Source: Pseudomonas frederiksbergensis (lineage in GTDB: Bacteria > Pseudomonadota > Gammaproteobacteria > Pseudomonadales > Pseudomonadaceae). From it: a stretch of DNA of 64,000 bases. The stretch is taken from assembly GCF_001952935.1 (NCBI RefSeq), contig NZ_CP018319.1:2572501-2636500 (forward strand), written 5' to 3'. The notes below the pieces were generated by a model. The model saw only the letters and a program-made list of their open reading frames with translations. It was not told where the DNA came from and made no database searches. A program made the position numbers and the translations under genes. Below, in pieces: positions 36,283 through 45,677 of this stretch (position 1 is its first letter; each line of letters starts with the position of its first letter).

Positions 36283-37596
36283 TCAGACCAACTCTTTAAG
36301 CCGATGCCACAACATCCCCAACGCCAACAACGGCGAGCGCAAATGCTTACCGCCAGGAAAGGTGATATGCGGCACCTTGGCAAACAGATCGAATCCTCCA
36401 CTGTGCTGGCCACTGATAGCCTCAGCCAACAACTTCCCCGCCAGGTGCGTGGCATTCACGCCATGACCGGAATAAGCCTGGGCGTAATACACGTTCGGCT
36501 GATCCTTTAACCGCCCGATCTGCGGCAGGCGATTAGCGCCGATGCCAATCATCCCGCCCCATTGATAGTCGATCTTGACCCCGGCCAGTTGCGGGAAAAC
36601 CTCCAGCATTTTCGGCCGCATGTACGCGGCGATGTCCTTCGGGTCGCGACCTGAATAGTGACAGGCGCCGCCAAACAGCAAGCGTCGGTCCGCCGAGAGC
36701 CGGTAGTAATCCAGCGCGACCCGCTGATCACAGACCGCCATGTTCTGCGGCAGAAGCGCGTGAGCCAGTTCTTCGCTCAAGGGTTCGGTGGCGATGATGT
36801 AGCTGCCGGCGGGCAGCACCTTGCCGCTGAGTTCGGGATTGAGTTCATTGAGGTAGGCGTTGCAGCCCAGCACCAGCGTTTTGGCGCGGACCGAACCTTG
36901 GGCGGTGTAGACCTTCACCTCGGGGCCATAATCGATGCGGGTGACTGCCGATCGTTCGAACAGCTTCACCCCCAACTGTTGGGCGGCGGCCGCTTCACCC
37001 AGCGCCAGGTTCAGCGGATGCAGGTGCCCCGAGCCCATGTCGATCAAACCGCCAACGTAGCGGTCGGAACCCACTACCGAATGCATTTCACTGGCTTGCA
37101 GCAGACGGGTTTCGTAACGATAACCGAGGCTGCGCAGCTCTTCGGCGTCTTCGGCAAAACCTTCGAGGTCTCGGGGTTTGTTGGCCAGGTCGCAATAACC
37201 CCACGTCAGGTCGCAAGGAATCTGAAAACGCTCGACGCGCTGTCGGACGATTTCCACCGCTTCCAGGCCCATGAGTTTCATCTGACGCACGCCGTCCGCA
37301 CCGACCACGTTGACGAACTGATCGAGGCCATGGCCGATACCACGAATCAACTGCCCGCCATTGCGTCCGCTGGCGCCCCAACCGATTTTGTGGGCTTCGA
37401 GCAGAATTACACTCAAGCCGCGATCGGCCAGTTCGAGTGCCGTGTTCAACCCGGAGAACCCGCCACCGACCACGCACACGTCAGCCACCAGATCGCCTGC
37501 GAGCACCGGATGATCGGGCTGCGGCAGGCTGCTGGCGGCGTAGTAAGAAGCAGGGTGCTTGTGGTTCGGGGCCGGTTGCTGGGCACGGGCATTCAT
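36283..37596 (-). CDS. FAD-dependent oxidoreductase, gamma-glutamylputrescine oxidase type (PauB/PuuB-like)
   Basis: A 437-residue flavoprotein of the DAO family. The dinucleotide-binding motif VCVVGGGFSGLNTALELADR sits near residues 41-60, followed by LLEAHKIGWGASGRNGGQLI, typical of PuuB. The C-terminal GHGVNATHLAGKLLAEAISG motif closes the FAD site. The likely reaction is oxidation of gamma-glutamyl-putrescine or related polyamines to the aldehyde with H2O2 release, feeding the KauB-like dehydrogenase. The ATG at 37596 (MNARAQQPAPNHKH) is chosen over one 72 bases upstream. It corresponds to PA5309 (pauB4) by position. Confidence 0.88.
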   Translation of the reverse strand: MNARAQQPAPNHKHPASYYAASSLPQPDHPVLAGDLVADVCVVGGGFSGLNTALELADRGLSVILLEAHKIGWGASGRNGGQLIRGIGHGLDQFVNVVGADGVRQMKLMGLEAVEIVRQRVERFQIPCDLTWGYCDLANKPRDLEGFAEDAEELRSLGYRYETRLLQASEMHSVVGSDRYVGGLIDMGSGHLHPLNLALGEAAAAQQLGVKLFERSAVTRIDYGPEVKVYTAQGSVRAKTLVLGCNAYLNELNPELSGKVLPAGSYIIATEPLSEELAHALLPQNMAVCDQRVALDYYRLSADRRLLFGGACHYSGRDPKDIAAYMRPKMLEVFPQLAGVKIDYQWGGMIGIGANRLPQIGRLKDQPNVYYAQAYSGHGVNATHLAGKLLAEAISGQHSGGFDLFAKVPHITFPGGKHLRSPLLALGMLWHRLKELV

Positions 37597-37743
37597 GTGC
37601 GTGTTCCTGATTCTTGCGTTTAGAAAATTTGACGGAGCATAAGCCGGACCTTCGGACACGGGCAACACTGGTCGGTTGGTGCTGTCTGGATCGGGGCTTT
37701 TGCGTCAGAATCGCGCTCTATTTCGCTTTTGGTCACCGCTTCG

Positions 37744-38097
37744 ATGAGCTGCAACAGTCAGAAAATTCGCACGCTACGGCAGCAAATTCCCTCGTTCGAG
37801 TGCGTGCCCGGCTGCCATGACTGCTGTGGGCCGGTGACCACCTCACCGGAAGAAATGTCTCGCCTGCCACGCAAGACCCGGGCCGAGCAGGATGCGGCAA
37901 TGGATGAACTCAATTGTGTTCACCTCGGACCCAACGGCTGCACCGTGTATGACGAGCGGCCACTGATTTGCCGGTTGTTCGGCACCACCAAGACCTTGCC
38001 ATGCCCGAATGGGCGGGGGCCGGTGGAGCTGATTCATCCGCGGGTCGAGAAGCAGATCCATGAGTACATGGCCAGCACCCGGCAAGTTCTCGTTTGA
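37744..38097 (+). CDS. YkgJ-family cysteine cluster protein
   Basis: A 117-residue protein. CVPGCHDCCGPVTTS near residues 20-34, then DELNCVHLGPNGCTVYDERP and LICRLFGTTKTLPCPN, give the eight-Cys pattern of the UPF0153/YkgJ family, thought to bind zinc or an iron-sulfur cluster. The ATG at 37744 (MSCNSQKIRTLRQ) is preferred; an in-frame ATG 15 bases upstream is also possible. Function unknown. It lies between the FAD oxidase gene (divergent) and dadR (convergent). Confidence 0.88.
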   Translation: MSCNSQKIRTLRQQIPSFECVPGCHDCCGPVTTSPEEMSRLPRKTRAEQDAAMDELNCVHLGPNGCTVYDERPLICRLFGTTKTLPCPNGRGPVELIHPRVEKQIHEYMASTRQVLV

Positions 38098-38099
38098 TT

Positions 38100-38130
38100 G
38101 ATCGTTCCCACGCGGAGCGTGGGAACGATC
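38100..38130. repeat. Perfect REP palindrome
   Basis: GATCGTTCCCACGC-GGA-GCGTGGGAACGATC, a 14-bp perfect stem between converging genes. It may also slow transcription. Confidence 0.85.
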
Positions 38131-38149
38131 TGTGACGATCTGTGTGGGC

Positions 38150-38638
38150 TCAATCCGGAATCGGCAGGTTCAAGCTTTCTTTCACTTCTTCCATCACGAT
38201 GTAGCTCTTGGATTCGCGCACATGCGGCAGCTTGAGCAGGATGTCGCCCAGCAGTTTGCGGTACGAGGCCATCTCGGAAATCCGCGCCTTCACCAGATAG
38301 TCGAAATCCCCTGACACCAAATGGCACTCCAGCACGTGGGGAAGCTTCAGGACCGCGCGTCGGAACTCTTCGAAAGTATCGCCGGATTTGTAGTCGAGGC
38401 TGATCTCGACGAATACCAGAAGACTGCCCTTGAGGTGCTGCGGATTGAGCCGGGCGTTGTAGCCCATGATGATCCCTTCGCGCTCCAGCCGCCGGACCCG
38501 CTCCGTACAAGGCGTGGTCGAGAGCCCGACCTTTTCACCCAGTTCGGTGAAAGAGATGCGTCCGTCCGTTTGTAGGATCCGCAGGATGTTGCGGTCGATC
38601 TTGTCCAGCTCACGTTTGGTCTGAGTGTTGGTACGCAT
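38150..38638 (-). CDS. dadR: Lrp/AsnC-family regulator of D-amino acid catabolism (DadR)
   Basis: A 162-residue Lrp-type regulator. The N-terminal helix-turn-helix (KIDRNILRILQTDGRISFTE, GLSTTPCTERVRRLEREGII) precedes the RAM ligand-binding domain (SLLVFVEISLDYKS to the C-terminus). The ATG at 38638 is chosen over upstream in-frame ATGs because the protein then starts MRTNTQTKRELDKID, the usual Lrp N-terminus. It is divergent from dadA; its P. aeruginosa counterpart (PA5308) activates dadAX in response to L-alanine. A palindrome in the shared gap is the likely operator. Confidence 0.93.
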   Translation of the reverse strand: MRTNTQTKRELDKIDRNILRILQTDGRISFTELGEKVGLSTTPCTERVRRLEREGIIMGYNARLNPQHLKGSLLVFVEISLDYKSGDTFEEFRRAVLKLPHVLECHLVSGDFDYLVKARISEMASYRKLLGDILLKLPHVRESKSYIVMEEVKESLNLPIPD

Positions 38639-38665
38639 AGGGGATGCGCCTCCGTGAAAAGCGTT

Positions 38666-38687
38666 TTTGCCGAGAATTCTCGCCAAA
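38666..38687. promoter_or_regulatory. Candidate DadR operator
   Basis: TTTG-C-CGAGAATTCTCG-C-CAAA: a 12-bp perfect palindrome extended by TTTG/CAAA arms past a single mismatch on each side. It lies in the dadR-dadA gap, 28 bases before dadR. A possible dadA promoter, TTCTCG-17-TATAGT, overlaps its right half. That DadR binds here is inference. Confidence 0.55.
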
Positions 38688-38795
38688 TATAGGCACTTAT
38701 ATAGTGAAAAGCACTGCCTGATCTTTTTTACACTGCGCACATCAATGCTCGACAACTACAAACGTCAGCGGCAAGCCGCGATGAGGGATATGAAA

Positions 38796-40100
38796 ATGCG
38801 CGTTATGGTCTTGGGTAGCGGCGTCATCGGTACCACCAGTGCTTACTACCTGGCGCGTGCCGGGTTTGAAGTGGTGGTGGTGGACCGTCAGCCGGCCGCT
38901 GCCATGGAGACCAGCTTCGCCAACGCCGGGCAGGTTTCGCCGGGTTATGCCTCGCCGTGGGCTGCGCCGGGCGTTCCGCTCAAGGCCATCAAGTGGCTGT
39001 TGCAGCGCCACGCACCGCTGGCGATCAAGGCCACCGCCGACATCGACCAATACTTGTGGATGGCGCAAATGCTGCGCAACTGCACCGCCAGCCGTTATGC
39101 GGTGAACAAGGAGCGCATGGTCCGCCTGTCCGAGTACAGCCGTGACTGCCTCGATGAATTGCGCGCCGAAACCGGTATTGCCTACGAAGGCCGCAGCCTC
39201 GGTACTACCCAACTGTTCCGCACCCAGGCCCAACTCGACGGCGCCTGGAAAGACATCGCCGTGCTGAAAGAATCTGGCGTGCCATTCGAACTGCTCGACC
39301 GCGCCGGCATTGCTCGCGTTGAGCCGGCGCTGGCCAGCGTCACCAATATCCTCGCCGGTGCCCTGCGCCTGCCGAATGACCAGACGGGCGACTGCCAGAT
39401 GTTCACCACCCGCCTGGTCGAAATGGCGACCAAACTGGGTGTGGAATTCCGCTTCGACCAGGACATTCAGCGCCTCGATTACGCCGGTGACCGCATCAAC
39501 GGCGTATGGATCGACGGCAAGCTGGAAACTGCTGATCGCTACGTGCTGGCCCTGGGCAGCTACTCGCCGCAACTGCTCAAGCCGCTGGGGATCAAGGCGC
39601 CGGTGTATCCGCTCAAGGGTTATTCCTTGACCGTACCGATCACCAACCCGGCGATGGCCCCGACTTCGACTATTCTCGACGAGACCTACAAGGTCGCGAT
39701 CACCCGTTTCGACAATCGCATCCGCGTCGGTGGCATGGCTGAAATTGCCGGTTTTGACCTGTCGCTGAATCCGCGTCGGCGCGAAACCCTGGAGATGATC
39801 GTCAACGACCTCTATCCTCAGGGCGGCGACCTGGCCCAGGCGAGTTTCTGGACCGGCCTGCGTCCGACCACCCCGGACGGTACGCCGATCGTGGGTGCTA
39901 CGCCGTTCAGCAATCTGTTTTTGAACACGGGTCACGGCACGCTTGGTTGGACCATGGCGTGCGGTTCCGGTCGCTTGCTGGCCGATTTGATGGCGAAGAA
40001 AACGCCGCAGATCAGCGCCGAAGGCCTCGATATTTCCCGTTATGGAAAAAAACTTCAGGAGTCTGCAAAACATGTCAATCCAGCGCCAGCTCACCAATGA
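38796..40100 (+). CDS. dadA: D-amino acid dehydrogenase small subunit DadA
   Basis: A 434-residue FAD enzyme of the inner-membrane face, oxidising D-alanine and other D-amino acids to imino acids, with electrons passed to the respiratory chain. The N-terminal FAD motif [20 protein letters not shown] (residues 3-22) is followed by [20 protein letters not shown], a DadA signature. The C-terminal [20 protein letters not shown] is intact. The ATG at 38796 (MRVMVLGSG) matches the family; earlier in-frame starts would put residues before the FAD fold. The last 29 bases overlap the ridA-like gene. Confidence 0.97.
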   Translation: MRVMVLGSGVIGTTSAYYLARAGFEVVVVDRQPAAAMETSFANAGQVSPGYASPWAAPGVPLKAIKWLLQRHAPLAIKATADIDQYLWMAQMLRNCTASRYAVNKERMVRLSEYSRDCLDELRAETGIAYEGRSLGTTQLFRTQAQLDGAWKDIAVLKESGVPFELLDRAGIARVEPALASVTNILAGALRLPNDQTGDCQMFTTRLVEMATKLGVEFRFDQDIQRLDYAGDRINGVWIDGKLETADRYVLALGSYSPQLLKPLGIKAPVYPLKGYSLTVPITNPAMAPTSTILDETYKVAITRFDNRIRVGGMAEIAGFDLSLNPRRRETLEMIVNDLYPQGGDLAQASFWTGLRPTTPDGTPIVGATPFSNLFLNTGHGTLGWTMACGSGRLLADLMAKKTPQISAEGLDISRYGKKLQESAKHVNPAPAHQ

Positions 40101-40425
40101 GCGCATGAGCCAGATCGTAGTCCACAGCGGTACCGTGTATCTGGCAGGGCAGGTCGGCGACGATATGAACGCCGGGATTGAACAGCAGACCCGTGAAACG
40201 CTTGCCAACATCGAGCGTTTGCTGGATCTGGCCGGGACCGACAAGAGCCGTTTGCTGTCGGTAACGATTTACTTGAAAGACATTGATGCACACTTCGAAG
40301 GCATGAACGCGGTCTGGGACAAGTGGCTGCCAAAAGGCGTCGCCCCGGCCCGTGCCACCGTTGAATCGAAGCTATGCGAACCGCAAATCCTGGTTGAGCT
40401 GTCGGTTGTCGCCGCTCTGCCATAA
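40072..40425 (+). CDS. RidA-family protein of the dad locus
   Basis: A 117-residue YjgF/RidA relative starting [20 protein letters not shown], with CAGGAG 10 bases upstream. [20 protein letters not shown] and the C-terminal [20 protein letters not shown] (with the conserved Arg) are typical. It overlaps the dadA end by 29 bases in another frame, so translation is probably coupled. RidA-type enzymes hydrolyse imino acids, which are the direct products of DadA, so it likely speeds pyruvate release from D-alanine. It differs clearly from the RidA at 11871-12251. Confidence 0.93.
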   Translation: MSIQRQLTNERMSQIVVHSGTVYLAGQVGDDMNAGIEQQTRETLANIERLLDLAGTDKSRLLSVTIYLKDIDAHFEGMNAVWDKWLPKGVAPARATVESKLCEPQILVELSVVAALP

Positions 40426-40520
40426 CCCGTCTGAAAAATCCCTCTCCCGGTGCTAGTGGTGGTGTATGCCGTCAGCCAGCACCGGTTTTTCTTCCCATGA
40501 CCGCCTAGAAGTCTGCCGCC

Positions 40521-41594
40521 ATGCGTCCAGCCCGTGCCCTGATCGACCTTCAAGCCCTGCGTCACAACTACCAAATCGCCCGTGAAGTCACGGGGGCCAA
40601 GGCCCTCGCGGTGATCAAGGCCGATGCCTACGGCCATGGCGCGGTGCGTTGCGCCCAGGCGCTGGAAGCCGAAGCAGACGGTTTCGCCGTAGCCTGTATC
40701 GAAGAAGCGTTGGAGCTGCGAGCCGCGGGCATTCGTGCGCCGGTGTTGTTGCTGGAAGGTTTTTTCGAAGCCGATGAACTGTCGCTGATCGTCGAGCATG
40801 ACTTCTGGTGTGTGGTGCATTCGCTGTGGCAGCTCGAAGCCATCGAGAACGCTGCACTGAGCAAGCCGATCACGGTCTGGCTCAAGCTCGATTCGGGCAT
40901 GCATCGAGTGGGCTTGCATCCAAAGGATTATCAGGCGGGCTATCAACGGCTGCTGGCCAGCGGCAAGGTGGCGAAGATTGTTCTGATGAGCCACTTCGCC
41001 CGGGCCGATGAGCTGCACAGTCAGGCCAGTATCGAGCAGGTCGCGGTGTTCGAAGCGGCGCGCCAAGGCTTGTCAGCCGAGGTCAGCCTGCGCAATTCAC
41101 CGGCAGTACTCGGTTGGCCGCAGATTCCAAGTGACTGGGTTCGCCCGGGCATCATGCTCTACGGCGCGACCCCGTTTGAAGAAGCCAACGCCGTGGCATC
41201 GCGCCTGCAACCGGTGATGACCCTCGAATCGAAAGTGATTTGCGTGCGTGAACTGCCGGCCGGCGAGCCGATCGGCTACGGCGCCAAATTTATCACCCAG
41301 AAACCGATGCGCGTGGGCGTGGTGGCCATGGGTTACGCCGACGGCTATCCGCGTCAGGCACCGACCGGTACGCCAGTAATGGTCGCCGGGCAGCGCAGCC
41401 AGTTGATTGGCCGGGTGTCGATGGACATGCTCTGCATCGACCTGACCGATGTGCCGCAAGCCGGCCTCGGTTCGACTGTCGAGTTGTGGGGCAAAAATAT
41501 CCTCGCCAGTGACGTGGCGGCCGCCGCAGGCACGATTCCCTACCAGATCTTCTGCAACCTGCGCCGGGTGCCAATGCTCTATTCCGGGGCTTAG
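40521..41594 (+). CDS. dadX: Catabolic alanine racemase DadX
   Basis: A 357-residue PLP enzyme that interconverts L- and D-alanine, feeding DadA. The PLP lysine is K33 ([14 protein letters not shown]) and the catalytic tyrosine is Y253 (PIGYGAKF). [15 protein letters not shown] and the C-terminal VPMLYSG are typical. Start [20 protein letters not shown]. The 95-base gap after the ridA-like gene shows no strong terminator, so dadA-ridA-dadX is probably one operon under DadR. Length equals that of P. aeruginosa DadX. Confidence 0.97.
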   Translation: MRPARALIDLQALRHNYQIAREVTGAKALAVIKADAYGHGAVRCAQALEAEADGFAVACIEEALELRAAGIRAPVLLLEGFFEADELSLIVEHDFWCVVHSLWQLEAIENAALSKPITVWLKLDSGMHRVGLHPKDYQAGYQRLLASGKVAKIVLMSHFARADELHSQASIEQVAVFEAARQGLSAEVSLRNSPAVLGWPQIPSDWVRPGIMLYGATPFEEANAVASRLQPVMTLESKVICVRELPAGEPIGYGAKFITQKPMRVGVVAMGYADGYPRQAPTGTPVMVAGQRSQLIGRVSMDMLCIDLTDVPQAGLGSTVELWGKNILASDVAAAAGTIPYQIFCNLRRVPMLYSGA

Positions 41595-41719
41595 GTTAAA
41601 GCGCCCCGACCGAAAGTCGCTTCACCGAACAGGATTCAGGCCCAAGTGTTGTAAATACTGAACGCTGTCGCCATGATAACGCTCATATTCCAACAACCTG
41701 AATCCCGGAGGCTCCAGCA

Positions 41720-42268
41720 TTGGACGTCGGTGAACGACTGCAATCGATCCGTAAGCTCAAAGGACTTTCCCAGCGTGAACTCGCCAAACGCGCGGGCGTC
41801 ACCAACAGCACCATTTCGATGATCGAGAAGAACAGCGTCAGCCCCTCGATCAGTTCGCTGAGGAAGGTACTGGGCGGGATTCCCATGTCCATGGTCGAGT
41901 TCTTTTCCGAAGAGATCCTGCAGGAAAAACCGACTCAGATCGTCTACAAAGCCAACGAGCTGATCGATATTTCCGATGGTGCAGTGACCATGAAGCTGGT
42001 CGGCAGGGCTCACCCAAGCCGGGCCATCGCGTTCCTTAACGAAATCTACCCGCCAGGCGCCGACACCGGCGAAGAGATGCTCACCCATGAGGGCGAGGAA
42101 ACCGGGATTTTGCTCGAAGGTCGACTCGAACTGGTGGTAGGGCTTGAAACTTTTGTGCTCGAAGCAGGCGACAGCTACTACTTTGAAAGTACAAAACCGC
42201 ACCGTTTCCGTAATCCGTTCGATGCGCCAGCGCGACTAATCAGCGCAGCTACTCCAGCGAATTTCTAA
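41720..42268 (+). CDS. pauR: XRE-cupin transcriptional regulator PauR
   Basis: A 182-residue regulator. The N-terminal helix-turn-helix (ERLQSIRKLKGLSQRELAKR, SISSLRKVLGGIPMSMVEFF) precedes a cupin sensor domain (about 95-180, HEGEETGILLEGRLELVVGL, SYYFESTKPHRFRNP). It corresponds to PA5301, PauR, which represses polyamine catabolic genes until polyamine is present. The likely start is TTG at 41720, with CGGAGG 9-14 bases upstream; no in-frame ATG precedes the HTH. It lies downstream of dadX and next to cytochrome c5, as in PAO1. Confidence 0.9.
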   Translation: MDVGERLQSIRKLKGLSQRELAKRAGVTNSTISMIEKNSVSPSISSLRKVLGGIPMSMVEFFSEEILQEKPTQIVYKANELIDISDGAVTMKLVGRAHPSRAIAFLNEIYPPGADTGEEMLTHEGEETGILLEGRLELVVGLETFVLEAGDSYYFESTKPHRFRNPFDAPARLISAATPANF

Positions 42269-42436
42269 GAAAGAGGCGTCCGGCAAGCATTGCGCAGGGG
42301 CCCGAGTCGTTTTTCCGCCACGTATAAGACCCCTCCGACTTTAGGGTTGTTTCAGTGTGGCGGGCTTATCGTTATACTTGCGCCCGCCTGCGAACCGTGG
42401 CCGTGGGCGTGACTAGCCACCATTGAGGGTGAACGC

Positions 42437-42862
42437 GTGAATCTAATTATGAAAATGCTGGCCGTACCAGCAACCGTATTGGCCCTTTGGGCAGTCAGCG
42501 CACAAGCTGCGACCAACGACGATATTGCCAAACGCCTTGAGCCAGTCGGCCAGGTTTGCGTTCAGGGTAAAGAGTGCAAGGGGATGGAAGTTGCTGCGTC
42601 TGCGGGTGGTGGAGATGCCAAGACCCCTGACTCAGTGATTGCAAAACATTGCAACGCTTGCCACAGCACTGGCCTGTTGGGCGCGCCGAAAATCGGTGAT
42701 GCCGCAGCGTGGGGCGAGCGCGCCAAGAAAGAAGGCGGCCTCGATGGTCTGCTGGCGAAAGCCATCTCCGGCATCAATGCAATGCCTCCAAAAGGCACCT
42801 GCGCCGATTGCTCTGATGCCGACCTCAAGGGCGCCATCCAGAAGATGTCCGGCCTGAAATAA
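42437..42862 (+). CDS. cycB: Periplasmic cytochrome c5
   Basis: A 141-residue c-type cytochrome with a signal peptide (about 1-24, ending SAQA). The haem site is CNACHSTG (about 71-78), and the axial Met is probably in INAMPPKGTC. A second pair, CADCSD, lacks the His of a haem motif and is typical of the c5 disulfide. It likely shuttles electrons in the periplasm. The GTG at 42437 (GAGGGTGA upstream) is used; the ATG at 42449 is an alternative that shortens the signal peptide by four residues. Confidence 0.93.
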   Translation: MNLIMKMLAVPATVLALWAVSAQAATNDDIAKRLEPVGQVCVQGKECKGMEVAASAGGGDAKTPDSVIAKHCNACHSTGLLGAPKIGDAAAWGERAKKEGGLDGLLAKAISGINAMPPKGTCADCSDADLKGAIQKMSGLK

Positions 42863-42877
42863 GCCTTCGTCTTCATC

Positions 42878-42904
42878 AAAAAGCCGCTTTCGAGCGGCTT
42901 TTTT
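42878..42904 (+). terminator. Terminator of the cytochrome c5 gene
   Basis: AAAAAGCCGCT-TTCG-AGCGGCTTTTTT, a perfect stem 16 bases past the stop codon. Confidence 0.95.
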
Positions 42905-42996
42905 GTACCTGCGATTTACGCCCGAGGCTGTTCATTGCAGTAAAGACCCGGCAAGCTCGGTCCAACCCCAATTCACGGAATGTAAGGGAGGATCAG

Positions 42997-44919
42997 ATGG
43001 TGCAGCTGTGTTCTATCGAGCAAGCGGTCGATGATGTCTTGGCACGGTTGCCGGCGCATATCCACATGGGCCTGCCCCTCGGTCTGGGCAAACCCAACCA
43101 CTTCGTCAACGCGCTGTTCCAACGCATCGCGCAATTGCCCGAGCGGCAGCTGACGATCTACACAGCCCTGTGCCTGGGCCGTCCTCCCTTGGGCGACGGT
43201 TTGCAAAAGCGCTTTCTCGAACCCTTCATCGAGCGGGTTTTTGGCGATTATCCGGAACTGGATTTCCTCGCTGAGCTGCGCCGAGACAGCCTGCCGCCCA
43301 ACATTCATATTCAGCAATTCTTCATGCAACCCGGCAGCCTGCTCCACAGCGCGCAGGCCCAGCAGGATTACGTCAGCAGCAATTACAGCCACGCCGCTCG
43401 GGACATCAACGCCGCCGGGTTGAACCTGGTGGCGCAATTGGTCGCCAGCCATAGCGAGCACCCCGACCGCCTGAGCCTGAGCTGCAACCCGGACATCACC
43501 CTCGACCTGTTCCCCATGATCGCCACGCGTCGGGCGGCAGGGGAGACGATCCTGCTGGTGGGCCAGGTGCACAACGATTTGCCGTACATGCCGGGCGATG
43601 CCGAAATCGCTATCGATATGTTCGACCTGCTGATCGACGAGAAGGACAGCACCACGCTGTTCTCCACGCCGAACATGCCGGTGGGTTTCCAGGATCACTT
43701 CATCGGGCTGCACGCCAGCACGCTGGTGCGCGACGGCGGCACCTTGCAGATCGGCATCGGTGCCATGGGTGATGCCCTGACCGCTGCGCTGCTGGCGCGG
43801 CAGGCCGACAATGACGGTTACAAGGCGTTGCTGGCGGACGTGAATCTCAGCCAGTGGGCGCAACTCATCGACCGCGAAGGCGGCGTCGAACCGTTCGCCA
43901 AAGGGCTTTACGGTTGCAGCGAAATGTTCGTCAACGGCTTGCTGGTACTGGTTGACGCCGGGATCGTGCGGCGCAAGGTCTACCCGGACGTGCCGACCCA
44001 GCAGCAAGCGAATGCCGGCACCCTGGACGAAGCTGCGCAGACTGACGGCATCTCGGTGCACGGCGGTTTCTTCCTTGGGCCGCGCAGTTTCTATGAGCGC
44101 CTGCGCGAGTTGCCGCAGAGCAAGCGGCTCGAATTCAACATGACCCGCATCAGCTACATCAACGAGCTTTATGGCCAGGAAGAACTCAAACGCTTGCAGC
44201 GCCTCGATGCGCGTTTCATCAACACCGTGTTCACCATGACCCTGCTGGGTGCCGGCGTCGCCGATCAGCTCGAAGACGGGCGAGTACTCAGCGGTGTCGG
44301 CGGGCAGTACAACTTCGTTGCGCAAGGCCATGCACTGGAAGGGGCGCGCTCGGTGTTGCTGCTGCGCAGTTGGCGCGAATCGGGCGGTGAGGTCAGTTCG
44401 AACATCGTCTGGGAGTACGGCCATTGCACGATCCCGCGACACCTGCGAGACATCGTGGTCACCGAATACGGCATCGCCGATCTGCGGGGCAAGACCGACG
44501 CGGCGGTGATCGAGGCGTTGCTGAATATCAGTGACTCACGTTTCCAGCCGGGGTTGATCGAACAGGCGCAGGCAGTCGGCAAGTTGCCGAAGAATTTCCG
44601 CCTTGATCCACGCTTCGCCGACAACAGTGCGCAGCGCTTGCAGGCCATTCAGGCGCGGCATCCGCAGTTGTTCCCGGAGTATCCATTGGGCTGTGATTTC
44701 ACCGCTGAGGAGAAGGATCTGTTGCGGGCGCTGAACTGGCTGAAGAGCAAGTTCAAGCTCACGGAAATTCTGGAACTGGGCAAGGCAGCGCTGGATGCGC
44801 CGGAGCCTTCATCGTTTCCCGAACATCTGGAGCGCATGCAGCTGAGCAACCCGGAAGGGCTGAAGGAGGATTTGTTTCAACGGCTACTGCTCACCGGCCT
44901 CAAAGCCACCGCACAGTAA
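42997..44919 (+). CDS. Acetyl-CoA hydrolase/transferase family protein
   Basis: A 640-residue protein of the family that moves or hydrolyses CoA thioesters. The N-terminal part holds LARLPAHIHMGLPLGLGKPN and, later, SLSCNPDITLDLFPMIATRR. The C-terminal half (about 420-560) carries GVGGQYNFVAQGHALEGARS and VTEYGIADLRGKTDAAVIEA, the conserved family-I CoA-transferase C-terminal motifs. The catalytic Glu was not located with certainty. GGGAGGA lies before the ATG. At 640 residues it is longer than typical 500-residue members. Substrate unknown. Confidence 0.85.
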   Translation: MVQLCSIEQAVDDVLARLPAHIHMGLPLGLGKPNHFVNALFQRIAQLPERQLTIYTALCLGRPPLGDGLQKRFLEPFIERVFGDYPELDFLAELRRDSLPPNIHIQQFFMQPGSLLHSAQAQQDYVSSNYSHAARDINAAGLNLVAQLVASHSEHPDRLSLSCNPDITLDLFPMIATRRAAGETILLVGQVHNDLPYMPGDAEIAIDMFDLLIDEKDSTTLFSTPNMPVGFQDHFIGLHASTLVRDGGTLQIGIGAMGDALTAALLARQADNDGYKALLADVNLSQWAQLIDREGGVEPFAKGLYGCSEMFVNGLLVLVDAGIVRRKVYPDVPTQQQANAGTLDEAAQTDGISVHGGFFLGPRSFYERLRELPQSKRLEFNMTRISYINELYGQEELKRLQRLDARFINTVFTMTLLGAGVADQLEDGRVLSGVGGQYNFVAQGHALEGARSVLLLRSWRESGGEVSSNIVWEYGHCTIPRHLRDIVVTEYGIADLRGKTDAAVIEALLNISDSRFQPGLIEQAQAVGKLPKNFRLDPRFADNSAQRLQAIQARHPQLFPEYPLGCDFTAEEKDLLRALNWLKSKFKLTEILELGKAALDAPEPSSFPEHLERMQLSNPEGLKEDLFQRLLLTGLKATAQ

Positions 44920-44937
44920 CAGCCAACACAAATCAAA

Positions 44938-45027
44938 TGTGGGAGCGGGCTTGCTCGCGAATGCGGTGTATCAGTCGACATCAACGTTAACTGACACACC
45001 GCATTCGCGAGCAAGCCCGCTCCCACA
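44938..45027. repeat. REPIN
   Basis: TGTGGGAGCGGGCTTGCTCGC and its exact inverse flank a 46-base spacer containing GTGTATCAGTCGACATC, between converging genes. Confidence 0.9.
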
Positions 45028-45048
45028 TTGGTTTTGCGGTGTTGCGGG

Positions 45049-45642
<594 letters not shown>

Positions 45643-45677
45643 CTATGCGTCTAAGGCTGGTTAAAAAGTAGTCGATT

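Noticed and set aside
42437..42862. Second haem site in cytochrome c5 (CADCSD)
   Set aside because: It lacks the His of CxxCH; the Cys pair is better read as a disulfide.
42973..44442. Minus-strand open frame of 489 codons opposite the CoA hydrolase/transferase gene
   Set aside because: Antisense shadow; composition and lack of motifs argue against coding.
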